Source of the DNA: Amanita rubescens | Taxonomy: Eukaryota > Basidiomycota > Agaricomycetes > Agaricales > Amanitaceae | Direction: 5' to 3' | Assembly: GCA_015039365.1 (NCBI GenBank) | Contig: WION01000074.1 | Location: 1-64,000 of the forward strand | DNA: 64,000 nt | Shown: positions 46,872 to 58,585 of the stretch, piece after piece | How positions within the stretch are numbered: position 1 is the first letter of the stretch | Layout: each line of letters starts with the position of its first letter | Made by a program: the position numbers and the translations under genes | Notes under the pieces: generated by a model | What the model was told of the DNA's origin: nothing | Databases searched by the model: none | Seen by the model: only the letters and a program-made list of their open reading frames with translations

Positions 46872-48934
46872 CATCGGATATTGCTGTGAAGTGGTATCTT
46901 GAGCGGCTTCGTGATCCCCGTTTGGAGTTGGAGTTCGTTGAACTTTTCGATGCGCACGCTCGAGGCCTGGATCTGCCAGTCATCAGTAAGTAACGGTCGA
47001 TAAGACCGAGAAAAGTCGAATGTAGACTCACTTTAATTGCCAACGTTCGAATGGTTGCAATTACATCTAATCCCCCGTTTGAGATACGGTTAGAGGGGAG
47101 TGCCGGATCGTATTCCCAGATTGCGGCCTTGTTCTCGACTACGGCGGTTTTGGTGATATGCGACATCACATCGATGGTCGCAAGATTGATGACATGTGCC
47201 ATACACCTGTCATATATTTCAATTGTCGTCAGCGTATTCACGTTACCACTTACATGTATTGATTCTTCTTGTGATCCCATGCCTCCAGGTTTCGACGTCT
47301 ATGGATTTTCGCAACAGTTTTGCAGATTGTACCATTCACGGATGTGTTATCGAGGGTTATGCCATACAGCTGGTGACCAGGTGGTGTTTGCGCGGTGAAA
47401 GGTGGTGAGCGTGTGAGTCATCTTATCAGCAATCGTGTCACATGCTCACATTGACTTACTTACCTTGGACCTTTCATTTCCGATTAAACCCACACGGTCG
47501 CACAAGCCAGCAACGTAACGACCCAAGTTCTTCCCACCATGATCGCCTGACAGTCCACGTAGCGCAATAACACGCGCTTCGAGCAACCACAGTCCCTCCT
47601 TTGTTACCCGAATCCAATGAGCCGTCATACCCACGAATGCTGCCTTCGTAGCATCGGCTGTCCAGCAGTCAACCGTTATGGATACTTTCCCAGGGAGATT
47701 CTTTGGAAGGACGAGTGAGTTTCAATTTGGACGCTATACAGTGCCACGACCTACACTAATTGTACCTTTCAGCTCTTTCATGTACGTCGCAAACTCATTG
47801 TGCAAGCATGTCTTGACGTTATAGGCATTCGGTAAGTCTGCTTTGATCGTTTGCGGCCTCATCGATGTGAGGCAATTACGAAACGATGGCTTATTAGCAA
47901 CTTCAAAGGCCTAAACACTGTCAACAGCCTCCTCTTGGCATATTGTATCCAAGCCCCATACCTGATCATCGCAAGCGACAAATTGAGTTACGGTACAAAG
48001 GGTTCCCTCCCTCGAAAATTGTTTCGGAGCTGACTCCGCACCCGTCATATTCAGTTTAGACTGAATCATTGGCTTAGACTTAGATTTACGAGCTTTGAGG
48101 ATCTCGGGAGGTATGCAACGCTCCTTTTCCTCAATTCCTTTCTCTTTACAGCGTTCGCTATAATATTTATAGTGCTGACGGATATGGTTTCGACACGTTG
48201 AGTTACCCCCAGTTAGAAATGCCTTATGAAGGGATTTGGTGCGAATCAGCTTAGGATCCGTTCTAGAAGCCCCGGTGAGTTACGTTCAACAATAACATTC
48301 ACATTTTCACAACTAACCGGCAGACTTCACACCAACGGCCTTCCTTCGTCACTTCCTTGCCTCTTTTCCCCTTGAATGTAACTGTTACTCGTTCGGTAAA
48401 GACCGTTAAAAGGTCTTCCGTATACTCGCTCTTTTTCTTGTGTAGCCCCGGAATAGTAGCGCGGTGCCGGTCTTTCAGACCATCGTTCTAGGCAAAGGTA
48501 AGTCCTCATCTTTGAAAGTTGAAACCACGACTTACGGTTGAGTGCAGCAGTTCAATGTCTGACTCGTTACCATTGGCTGGCCCTTCATTCCTCACATCTA
48601 ACCCCTCGCCACCCTCTAATACATCGTCCTTTTCAGCCAATTCCGAGTCATCTCCCTCGTCATTCACAACTTCTTCCGCTTGTTCTGAATCATCTCCGTC
48701 TTCTATTTCAACAATTTCGTCGGGATCTGGTTGACGACGCCGTTTCTGCGGACGGCGATCATCTTCTGAGGAAGAGCTTGAGTCATCCCGAGTGTTGTTC
48801 GCTTTCGTTACCTTCTTTTTGAGCGATGAGGTACCTGACTGAGTATTGTGGGATTTCCGCTTGCGACTGTTCTTTGCTTGCTGCTCTTTGAGAGCAGTCC
48901 CCTTCTCGGTCAATATACGAGCGCGTGCCGTCAT
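46872..48934 (-). pseudogene. hAT transposase, N-terminal and catalytic part
   Basis: Start ATG at 48932-48934. Exon 1 is basic and then very acidic (Ser/Asp/Glu), likely with nuclear import signals. Exon 2 ends EGRWCEVC, and the next has GNSTCRNHIRQHYKYY, together a C2H2-like BED zinc finger. Then follow KVSITVDCWTADATKAAF with TAHWIRV (first catalytic Asp, about 47620-47690), TLDNTSVNGT (second Asp, about 47310-47350), and CMAHVINLAT (about 47190-47220). The frame runs to NIRWG at 46872, where the gypsy element cuts it. Introns are GT-AG and short. Apart from the insertion the gene looks intact. Confidence 0.85.
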
Positions 48935-49195
48935 TTCACGTCAATGTTCAAATTCACATAGTTAATTATCATACATAAGTCAACCTTGTCACGTGGCCTT
49001 AAGTTACCGGTCATGACTGGTCATGACCGGTTACACTTCGGTTACATGAATTGAGTTGTTTGCTATGACCGTAACCGAAGCCGACTGCCACTGGCAAAAC
49101 CGTGACCGATGGTCCGGTCATAACCGGTAGCGGTTCGGTCTGGTCACGGTTATTTTTCGGTCACCATAACCTGACCTATAAACACTAGTAGTAAT

Positions 49196-49582
49196 GAACG
49201 CCCGGTCATTTTTGCTACTATTGAGAGCTTGCCATGGTGTACCTTCCCGCGGCGTTTCGAGGAGATCACCCCGTACAAGATATAGTCGGCGCTCACGGCG
49301 ACGCTCTGCACGGAGCCTTTCGGCTTCTCCCAGTCCATATACAATGAGTCCAGCTATGGCGATTGCCTCCTGCCTGCGCTCATCATCGGATCGCTGACGT
49401 TGCAACTCAATTATGGCTTGCCAGGCGAAAAATTCCTCGTATTCATCGGCTTCTTCATCCGCCATCTGAATCTCCTGTTCCTCAAAGTCATTTAGATCTT
49501 CTTCAGCCTCGGATTCCTCTACATCCTCGCGATATTCATTTCCAGCCCATTGACCCTCTGTGTAGCTAATTCGGTTGTCCAT
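49196..49582 (-). pseudogene. PIF/Harbinger transposase, N-terminal part
   Basis: ATG at 49580-49582. Encodes an acidic start, then ERLRAERRRERRLYLVRGDL, and ends REGTPWQALNSSKNDRAFITT where the hAT duplication begins; removing the hAT restores MGFDVATF in the same frame. This N-terminal block is typical of fungal DDE_Tnp_4 proteins. Confidence 0.88.
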
Positions 49583-49819
49583 CGATGACGAGATCTCTCG
49601 ATATCTGCTGAATGATGGGAATGATAGCCGACGATCAACATCTGGTATCTAGGTATATCTCAAACGACGGTTATGGTTTGGAAACATAAATATCAAATTT
49701 TTCAACTCCGCTCGCTTAAGGATCTAGAAAACAATCTATTGCTGTAAACGTTATGGAGAGTTACCCAATACCCTCCTATATCCCTAATGGGGACATCCAA
49801 AAAAAAGCGCCACACAAAT

Positions 49820-51925
49820 CACCTGTTAAGCCGGCAAAATCCGGCATCTTAGCCATGGTGACTCATTGAGTCACCCTTGCCAGTTAGCCAGCCCATTGGG
49901 CTTGTAGCACACTTTCAATAATTATTGAAATTATATAGAGCAATTTTGCACCAAGTCCACTTTCCCATACGTAAAAATGAGGCATTACCATTTCTGGAAA
50001 GCGGTGGAGATGTTTGTACATGTTTGTGCATGTTTTGGCCTCAAACAAAGGAAAATTTCCTTATTTTGCAAGATGATGAATAAGGCAAAAAAAGGTATGT
50101 CAGGGTCGAATTTCCTAAAAAGGAAATGATGACATAATTTCAGGGTCAATCAATTGTGTAGCCTTGGTCAGTGGCTTTCTAAATGTGGTTGTATGACAAT
50201 GTTTGGTGCTGATTTCACTGAGATATTCACTGATTGATTTTCAGGGTCAAATTTCTAAAAAAGGAAATTGATAATGTAATGTGCACTTTAGGATCCAGTG
50301 GTGGGTTTCCAAAAATGGAAATAGCACCCTTCGGACTTGCCATTTTGGGCAATATCTGCTCACTGTTGCTGGTGATGAGCAACAAGGAATTGCAATATCT
50401 CACTTAATACTGGATATTTTTGTGGCGCTTTTTTGGAACATATTCCTTATATGTATATGCACCTATCCACTATGTTAGAATGTAAAAAATGCGAGCGGTT
50501 TCTGTCAGAATGCAACATGTCTTGCTCACTGTTGTCAACAGTGAGGAGCAACAAATGACAATATCTCCATCAATACTGGTTATTTCTGTGGCGCTTTTTT
50601 GGTATGTCCCCATTAGGGATATAGGAAGGTGTTTGGCATGTCAGAATACAAATAGTATGTACCAATCATGCCACAAATGAAATTGGTGTGCTCAATGTCT
50701 GCCATGATGAGCAGCCATATCTCCACCAAAACAAGATCTTTCTGTGGCGCTTTTTTTGATTTGGGATCACACATAACAAAGATAAACATTGGGAGGGTCA
50801 CAACAGAGGATCCCTAGGCAAGATTGAGTGGAATGTCCCATTCTTCCTGACATGTCAAGTTGTCAGCCACTGTTTCTGTATCATGTTCAGTCTTTTATCA
50901 TGAAACTGAAAGTTACACATTAATCAGCAGGGTAATCTGCTTCCAGATACTCTGAATGACACTCTGTTATGATAAGGAATCAGAATCCAAAAAAGTGCCA
51001 CAGAAAGATCTTGTTTTGGTGGAGATATGGCTGCTCATCATAGCAGACAGTGAGCACACCAATTTTATTTTGGCATGATTGGTGCATACTATTTGCATTC
51101 TCACATGCCAACTACCTTCCTATATGCCTAATGGGGACATCCCAAAAAAGCGCCACACAAACAACCAGTATTGGTGGAGATATTGTCATTTCTTGCTCCT
51201 CACTGTTGTCAACAGTGAGCAAGACATGTTGCATTCTGACATAAACCACTAGCATTTCTCACATTCTAACATAGTGAATACATGCATATATATACAAGGA
51301 ATACATTCCAAAAAACGCGCCACAAAAATATTCAGTATCAAGGGAGATACTGCCATTTCTTGCTGTTCATCATCACCAACAGTGAGCAGATATTTCCCAA
51401 AATGGCAAGTCCGAAGTGCGCTATTTCCATTTTAGGAAATCTGCCAATGGATCCTAAAGCATACACTACATTATCAATTTCCTTTTTTAGAAATTTGACC
51501 CTGAAAATCAATTGGTGAATATCTCAATGAAATCAGCACCAAACACTGTCATACAACCACATTTAGAAAGCCACTGACCAAGGCTACACAATTGATTGAC
51601 CCTGAAATTATGTCATCATTTCCTTTTTAGGAAATTCGACCCTGACATACCTTTTTTTGCCTTATTCATCATCTTGCAAAATAAGGAAATTTTCCTTTGT
51701 TTGAGGCCAAAACATGCACAAACATGTACAAACATCTCCACCACTTTCCAGAAATGGTAATGCCTCATTTTTACGTATGGGAAAGTGGACTTGGTGCAAA
51801 ATTGCTCTATATAATTTCAATAATTATTGAAAGTGTGCTACAAGCCCAATGGGCTGGCTAACTGGCAAGGGTGACTCAATGAGTCACCATGGCTAAGATG
51901 CCGGATTTTGCCGGCTTAACAGGTG
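49820..51925. mobile_element. Foldback element Y, TSD ACACAAAT, same family as X
   Basis: 2106 bp, with ends CACCTGTTAAGCCGG and its complement and 8-bp repeats ACACAAAT (49812-49819 and 51926-51933). Long inverted arms of about 1 kb centred near 50873. The first CACCTG and inner blocks (AGGGTCGAATTTCC, TCACTGTTG, CTCCACCAAAACAAG) match element X, but the outermost 100 bp differ. Inserted into X, close to the Harbinger insertion. Non-coding. Confidence 0.88.
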
Positions 51926-52880
51926 ACACAAATAACCAGTATTGGTGGAGATATTGTCATTTCTTGCTCCTCACTGTGGACAACAGTGAGCAAGACATGT
52001 TGCATTCTGACAGAAACCACTCGCATTTTTTACATTCTAACATAGTGGATAGGTGCATATACATATAAGGAATATGTTCCAAAAAGTGCGCCACAAAAAC
52101 ATTCAGTATTAAGGGAGATATTGCAATTTCTTTCTGCTCATCATCACCAACAGTGAGCAGATATGTCCCAAAATGGCAAGTCCAAAGTGCGCTCTTTCCA
52201 TTTTTGGAAATGCGCCACTGGATCCTAAAGCGCACATTACATTATCAATTTCCTTTTTTAGAAATTTGACCCTGAAAAACAATTGGTGAATATCTCAATG
52301 AAATCAGTGTCAAATATTGTCATACAACCACATTTAGAAAGCCACTGACCAAGGCTACACAATTTATTGACCCTGAGATTATGTCATCATTTCCTTTTTA
52401 GGAAATTCGACCCTGAAAATCAATCAGTGGATATCTCAATGAAATCAACACCAAACACTGTCATACAACCACATTTAGAAAGCCACTGACCAAGGCTACA
52501 CAATTGATTGACCCTGAGATTACATCATCATTTCCTTTTTAGGAAATTCGACCCTGACATACATTTCTTTGCCTTATATGGCATCTGGTGAATTTATAAT
52601 TTACTTTCCTTTTTAGGAAATTTGACCCTGGCTATCTTACCAAATAAGGCAATTATGCCCTTTTCCCATGTCATAACATGTGTAAACATCCCCCACCTTC
52701 CAGAAATGGTAATAAGTTTCATTTTTAGGTGTGGGAAAGTGGACTTAGCACAATTCCAAGTCTTTTATTTGGTACTTTTATTCACCCAAGCCTATTAAGC
52801 CATTTTCGCCCTCTTACTAAAAAAGGAGGCTATCACGACCTCCCTGTCTAATAAGAGGGTTTTGATGGGCTGATCAGGTG

Positions 52881-52939
52881 CTTTTGTGGTGTCTCATGAG
52901 CGTGAATTCCGGCACCTTATCCTCACGTTCGGTTCATCC
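52881..52939 (-). rRNA. 25S rRNA fragment in opposite orientation
   Basis: Minus strand reads GGATGAACCGAACGTGAGGA then AAGGTGCCGGAATTCACGC and GACACCACAAAAG, part of the segment at 33400-33470. Before foldback X inserted, the two rRNA pieces were joined tail-to-tail, so this locus had already been rearranged. Confidence 0.9.
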
Positions 52940-53990
52940 TGTTAAATATAGAATGATTAACTATTGATTGACTACAATCAATGTTACTCATATCGCTCGC
53001 GTCATCCTTTATGTATGACATAGAGATGACATCATAATGACTTCATTATGATATCATGGTGACATCATGATATACTCATGATCACACCTTATGGTGTGCT
53101 TAGCACACCATATCTTCCCATCTATACTATACGCTTACACATATGTAGACACATATTTGTTCTCTCTTAGTATATAAACCTGTCCTGTATCGTAGAATAG
53201 GACAATCCATTCTCTTCCTCTTACTATCACTACTACGCCGAAGGGTAGTGTTAAGATCATATCGCAATAGGTAAGCTATTGCACCTGCTCATGCTGTAGA
53301 CACGCTCTCGCGTAGACCTGTCATCTTCGTCAGGTTATGGGCCCCGCCGTCGATATTGCCAGGACCCACATCGCCGCTCGCTTGCTCGTCATCCGACATG
53401 ATGTCCCACTGGTATAGTATCGCAGCGAGCCTGATATGGTCTTATCATCTTGATACCACTGATCCTTGATATGGCATATGCGCTAATGACATGCGCCCGG
53501 ACCCTAGGGCTTTAGGGGGATCTCCTAGACACCCAGGGATAAGGGTACTACCTATGTTTCTCGACGCTGGCATGGCAACGTCGGCCCCCACAGAGTTATA
53601 CTTGCCCTCTGTGATGTGACTGGGGTATTCATGCACGATATAACACCATAAGCCCCTAGAGGCTTTAGAATACAATATGGCTCGTATATAGAAACTTCTA
53701 GTATAAAGGACGTGCTGACACCTCATTGTGGGTGGTACACGCAGTCTATTAAGGATGCGCCCTTAGGGACTCCTTTAGTTGGAATGATCGATAGGATCAT
53801 TCTAAGTTTGGGCTCTATGGTGATCCCATAATCCCATTTAGAAGTTTCATATTGATTACCGGTCGTGCTTATATAATGGTCTGGGGGGTTTATGGACCAG
53901 ACATTATTTCTATTTACAATCGCAACGGGTAAAACCGTGGTTCGCCCAAGAGTGCTTGAGCCAGCGATTGATTTTGCATGTCATTTACAG
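52940..53990 (+). repeat. LTR-like sequence, left copy, of the old gypsy element
   Basis: About 1.05 kb, starting TGTTAAATATAG right after the rRNA fragment. It has TATATAAACCTGTC (about 53171-53184) and is homologous to 62890-63957 over its length (AATGACATGCGCCCGGACCC, GGCATGGCAAC, GTATAAAGGACGTGCTGAC, TTACCGGTCGTGCTTA). I estimate 80-85% identity by eye. The exact 3' limit is uncertain. A 245-bp frame is not coding. Confidence 0.6.
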
Positions 53991-54566
53991 CATTCAGGGA
54001 TAATCCGAGCTTTCAAGACCGAGTGGACCTGTGGACCTGAGCTTTATCTAAGCTTGGCTTGTAACTAAGTTACTCAGGGTCGGTTGGTTTAACCGAATAT
54101 GGACTGTACTCGTAACCGAGGAACTCTATATAGTCTGACATTCTAGTCTATGGCACCCTGGTAACTTAATAAAGACGAATTAGACTTTTAAGCTTTAATT
54201 AAGCTTTAAGCTCATTAAATTCTCTTTTAGGAAAGAAAACTGGATTCCGAAACTAGTACTCCGCTACCAGTTTACGAAGCCGAAGGAGAATCATTTCCTC
54301 CTGCCCGGAGATTACCTCCTTCTTACGACGCTCCAATCCCACCGTTTCCCTTAATCTTAGGGAACCGGACTTTTATTGATACACCGGCACCAATTCCATC
54401 TTCGTCCTATTCCAGGACGATAGTTCGTGTTGTCAACTCTGATACCAGATTCGGTATCACAACTCGTGGACCTGTCACAGTTCACGATCGAAGAGATCAC
54501 TTCCTAGCCGCGCGACTTAGAAACGGTCGTACCTTACAAGACGAAATAATACATCGTCGTCGACAG
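53991..54566 (+). pseudogene. Old gypsy Gag, N-terminal piece
   Basis: After a leader ending TTAATTCTC-TTTTAG (a possible splice acceptor), the frame from about 54240 reads STPLPVYEAEGESFPP, LPPSYDAPIPPF, VVNSDTRFGITTRGPVTVHD, RLRNGRTLQDEI. These motifs fit the Pro-rich N-terminal extension common in Agaricomycete gypsy Gag. It is cut off by the C8 fragment. Confidence 0.55.
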
Positions 54567-55500
54567 AAACTTGACTTCAATACATACATAGTAGCCACAA
54601 ATCCTCATAACCACAACCTTCTCACATTTGTTCATGACCTCTGACAACTCTCTCTGCAATGTCATAGGTGATTGATGGCCACTGTTGCCAGCAACAACAG
54701 TGGCCACATTGTGGAAATTGATCATGACACAACCACTGGATCTGATTCATACTAAGTGGCAATCTCTACACTGCAACTGCACATGGAGCCCACTTTTGGC
54801 ATGCAGGTAGAGTTGATCATGTTGGCCTTGACCCATAGGTGACTACATCCACTACTGTTGACCTCTGAAGCAATTACTCACTATTGAACAAGTCACTGCA
54901 AGTGATTGACTTCTGCTACCATTGAACCATCAGCAACCTCAACTTCCTACAACAGACCAAACTACACTGACTATCACATCACCAGAAATCCTTGACTGAA
55001 TTGTGTTGCATTGTGGCTTTGCAAGTGGTCATGGCACATGGAATGGTGATGGTGACATAATTCTTGCATGTTGTTGATGAAATGAGTTTTGGCATTTTTA
55101 ATTATTTTTACTTGTCAATTCTCTCAGACTTGTCTGAAAAAATGTATTTTGCAAATATCTCAAGTTTGGCTTTATTTGGTCCCCAAATCCCTACATGCCC
55201 TAGATCACATGATTTTTCTGCATTTTTAAAGTATTTTTGAGATTTTATTGCAAGCATAAATAACACCAAGCAATACCAAACAACCATCCACAGCCCCTCC
55301 AAACTCATACCTTCAAAAAATGCTGTCAAATGATGCCCATATTGTTTATTTTGTGCAAACAAACATAAACAAATGCAAATATCTACTTTGGGAACATTTT
55401 TAGCATTTTTCAAAATCTTATCAGATTGTTATCAGAATCCTATAGGAATCAGGGATTCCTATAGGACTCTTATCATACTGGGGGGGGAGTGTAAAGTACT
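54567..55500. mobile_element. C8 element fragment, copy C
   Basis: Begins at CTTGACTTCAATACATACAT, which is internal in copies A and B (24948, 26718), and ends with TCATACT, eight G, AGTGTAAAGTACTG like 33310-33340. Only the right part of the element is present, more diverged than A and B. Non-coding. Confidence 0.7.
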
Positions 55501-55829
55501 GTAAAGAACGTCGTTTCTACTCCGTTCATTATCGCTCTCAAAGATAAGACTCCTTCTAGTCGTCTTATCACTTAGCTTATTCGTTCACCTATTGTTTGAC
55601 TTGTCCGTTGGACTTAGTCTACTTTGTCAAGCGCTCATAGCGTGGACACATTGTAGGTGGAGATCGACGTGATCATAACAATTAAGTCGAACTTATCAAA
55701 ACGATACCCGAGTATTACCTCATTGGTGAAACACAAGATAACTATCGAACTTCCGGAGAACCGGCCCGTAGGTTACCGGTCAGCCTGCAACAATTTCAGA
55801 TCAACAGAGAACACCGCCTAACCGTGCTA
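55501..55829. other. Unidentified segment inside the gag leader
   Basis: No recognisable frame or repeat. It may be gag sequence with stops, an intron, or a further insertion. Confidence 0.3.
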
Positions 55830-56392
55830 CAAGAGGAACAAGAGGACATTATTATCTAGATCACATCGCTATCTACAACGACCCTAAGGACCACCTTTGG
55901 AAATACTCGAAAGACCACAGTCTCGTACCAACATCAGAGTTTTGGATACCACAAAGAGCCAACAGACCACCCAACGACGCATTCTATCATTGGTTCAACG
56001 ACAAATACTATCTCCTAGGATTTGAAGTTGAATTCGACGAAAATACCAAACGTTGGAGAGGATACAACCCAGGCCCTGAATCAGAACTCACATACGAATT
56101 TGTACCAGACGATTTCTTCAAAGGACCTAAGTGGATAGAAGGAAACCCAGATAACTTGCCCGAAAGCCTACAGCACAGAAGCGCAGTCTCTACACCGAAA
56201 GCAGCAGTCAAAACTACACCAAAAGGTAAAACTTTTGGAGTAACAGAAGAAAGCGAATCAGGAACCGAATCAAGTGACGAAAACCCCGATCAGCAATTCG
56301 AAAGTTCCAGTGACCTTTCCGAGTCAGAAGACAAAACTGTTCCAGACTTACTTAGCCCAATCGATTTCAACCCGTTTGAAACAGAACAGGAG
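55830..56392 (+). pseudogene. Old gypsy Gag, middle piece
   Basis: Frame with YYLDHIAIYNDPKDHLW, PPNDAFYHWFNDKYYLLGFE, RWRGYNPGPESELTYEFVPD, FFKGPKWIEGNPDNLPE and an acidic Ser-rich tail. It stops exactly at the 8-bp duplication AACAGGAG of the hAT MITE and resumes in frame after it. Confidence 0.7.
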
Positions 56393-57449
56393 TAGTGTTT
56401 CTATTTCCAGTCTCTCAGGACCGAAAAAGACCGGAACTGGACCGGACCAGGACCGATTTGGACCGGACTGCAGTCTCAGGTCTTAGGAGGTCCAAGGGCA
56501 GTCCGGTTCCGGTCTTTTTAAATTTTTAAAATCAAAAAAACCGCAAAAGACCGGTCTAGACCGGTCCTAGACCGCTAATTGTCACATGTGACCAACACAG
56601 TCATGTTCTCCTATATTTTAGCTTTTTTTTGAGTATTGAAACATAAAAAACAGTTGAGATTTGAGTTCACAGTAGTAAAGTTTGTCAAAAGTTATATATA
56701 ACATGTGAATTTTGAAATCATCTGTTGTTGCAACACTCCAGGTAAGGTATTCTGAAATTAACTAATCTAGGTATGCTCTAGTACATCCAATGGAACATAG
56801 TTGAACAGTGGGAGGGTGAGGGTCAGCAACACTGGGCTTCATTCTCTCTTTGGTGATCTCTTTGGCAATCTCTTTGGCAATGTTTGGCAGTCTCCTGGCA
56901 TCATTAAAAATGGTTTAATGTGGCTTATCTGGAGTGCAACTGGGTGTGAGATGATGTGAGGGGGTGGAGTGGGGTCTAATGGGACAAGCTGAGCAGTGGG
57001 AGGGTGAGGGTCAGCAACACTGGGCTTCATTCTCTCTTTGGTGATCTCTTTGGCAATCTCTTTGGCAATGTTTGGCAGTCTCCTGGCATCATCAAAAATG
57101 GTTTTATGTGGCTCATCTGAGTGCAGCTGGGTGTGAGAGGGTGTGAGAGGGTGAGGGTTAGGAACATATTGATATTTATGAAGTTTTGTAGTTTTAAATT
57201 GTTGTATGGGAGACATAGGGACATAGAAACTAATGTAAGGACTGGTCCAGACCAGTCCAAGACCGGTCCAGATCAGGACCAGTCCTGGACCAGTCTTAAC
57301 CGGTCTTTTTTTTAAATTAAGACCGGTCTTGCGGTCTTAAGCGGTCCGGTTCCGGTCTTTTCGATATCAGGGACACCCTGAGACCGGTCTGGTTTCGGTC
57401 TTTCCAAAAAAGGAAAAAAAACCGGACCGGACCGGACCTTGAATCACTA
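56393..57449. mobile_element. Non-autonomous hAT element (1057 bp), TSD AACAGGAG
   Basis: Ends TAGTGTTTCTATT and TTGAATCACTA, flanked by AACAGGAG (56385-56392 and 57450-57457). Subterminal zones (56405-56575 and 57240-57440) are dense in GACCGGTC/CCGGACC repeats, like the larger hAT at 38888-49187, whose ends also start TAGTGTTT. The centre has a direct repeat of about 190 bp (about 56815-56950 and 56995-57130: GGGAGGGTGAGGGTCAGCAA, CTTTGGCAATCTC). No transposase. Confidence 0.9.
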
Positions 57450-57457
57450 AACAGGAG

Positions 57458-58585
57458 AAACCAAATTCCCCAGGACTTCAATACATAGAAGTCGATCCTA
57501 AACCCGACCCTAGTCCAGGACCACCAGTACCACCACAGAAACCGCCTACACCACCTCCAGAACCACCAACAGTTACAATGACGACGCCAGCAATACAACC
57601 AATTCCTAGTCTTTTAGGAGAAATCCCTACCTTCACAGGAAAGCGATCTCAAGCACAGGATTTTATAGATCGAATGGAGCTATTCCTAGATCTCAATCCA
57701 GGTCGCATCAGTGACACAGATAGACTTAAAATCGGACTAACGTTATCTATGATAACCGACAAAGCTGAGAACTGGAGACGCAATCAAAACGACGATCTCA
57801 ACGATGCAGCAAAGACAGAAATAACATGGAACGACTGGACAGGATTCAAAACCAGATTCCTCAACAATTGGCAGGAAATAGATTCACCTGGAAACACGTA
57901 CACAGAATTAGTACAGCTACAAAAGCGCAAAGACAAGAAAGGAAAACGAATCTCAATCCCAAAATACGTTGGTCTATTCAAAGAACTCATAAAGAAAGCT
58001 GGAATCACAGGCAGTGCTGCTACCCACATGTTCGGACAAGGACTCGATGCCAACACATACAGAGCAGTCATAATGAGAGACCCCAAAACCTTGGACGAAT
58101 GGTATGAAGGAGCACTCAGAGCATACAACGCCGAAACACGTATCGGCATTCTAGCAACCAACAGAGGAGGAACATCTTCACATAAACCCCCTCAAAACGA
58201 ATGGGATATGGATCTCGATGCAATAATTCTTGGCGCGTTATCAAAGGATGAACGAACCCGACATATCCACGACGGACTCTGTTTCATATGTCATAAACTG
58301 GACCACATGTCAGGACAATGCCCCATGAGGAAGGATAAAGGATCTTACAAAGGAAAAAAGAAGTTTAATGGAAAGAAAGGAAAGAAATTCGCACACGGTC
58401 GTCATATTCGAGCAACCGAAAGGGATGACGATGGCAGTAACTATGAAGACGTCGAAGAGTCTAGCCAGCATGAACAAGAAGAAGAAGAAGACACTAGCGA
58501 CAGAACGATACACGCTATGTTAAAGAAACTCTCTCCAGATCAACGTATCAACCTCCTTATCAACGCAGATAAACCGGATTTTTGA
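57458..58585 (+). CDS. Old gypsy Gag, main part with one zinc knuckle
   Basis: Open from the MITE duplication onward; first ATG at 57578 (MTTPAIQPIPSLLG), giving 335 aa. Core GEIPTFTGKRSQAQDFIDRM, DRLKIGLTLSMITDKAENW, FKTRFLNNW and EWYEGALRAYNAETR is typical gypsy Gag; the knuckle CFICHKLDHMSGQC is complete, followed by a Lys-rich and then acidic tail. Stop TGA at 58583-58585 in GATTTTTGA; pol opens in the -1 frame across the T5 run. Confidence 0.85.
   Translation, partial: KPNSPGLQYIEVDPKPDPSPGPPVPPQKPPTPPPEPPTVTMTTPAIQPIPSLLGEIPTFTGKRSQAQDFIDRMELFLDLNPGRISDTDRLKIGLTLSMITDKAENWRRNQNDDLNDAAKTEITWNDWTGFKTRFLNNWQEIDSPGNTYTELVQLQKRKDKKGKRISIPKYVGLFKELIKKAGITGSAATHMFGQGLDANTYRAVIMRDPKTLDEWYEGALRAYNAETRIGILATNRGGTSSHKPPQNEWDMDLDAIILGALSKDERTRHIHDGLCFICHKLDHMSGQCPMRKDKGSYKGKKKFNGKKGKKFAHGRHIRATERDDDGSNYEDVEESSQHEQEEEEDTSDRTIHAMLKKLSPDQRINLLINADKPDF

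Noticed and set aside
53445..53726. Minus-strand frame in the LTR-like repeat
   Set aside because: Its counterpart at 63319-63618 is shifted and interrupted, so it is not maintained as coding.
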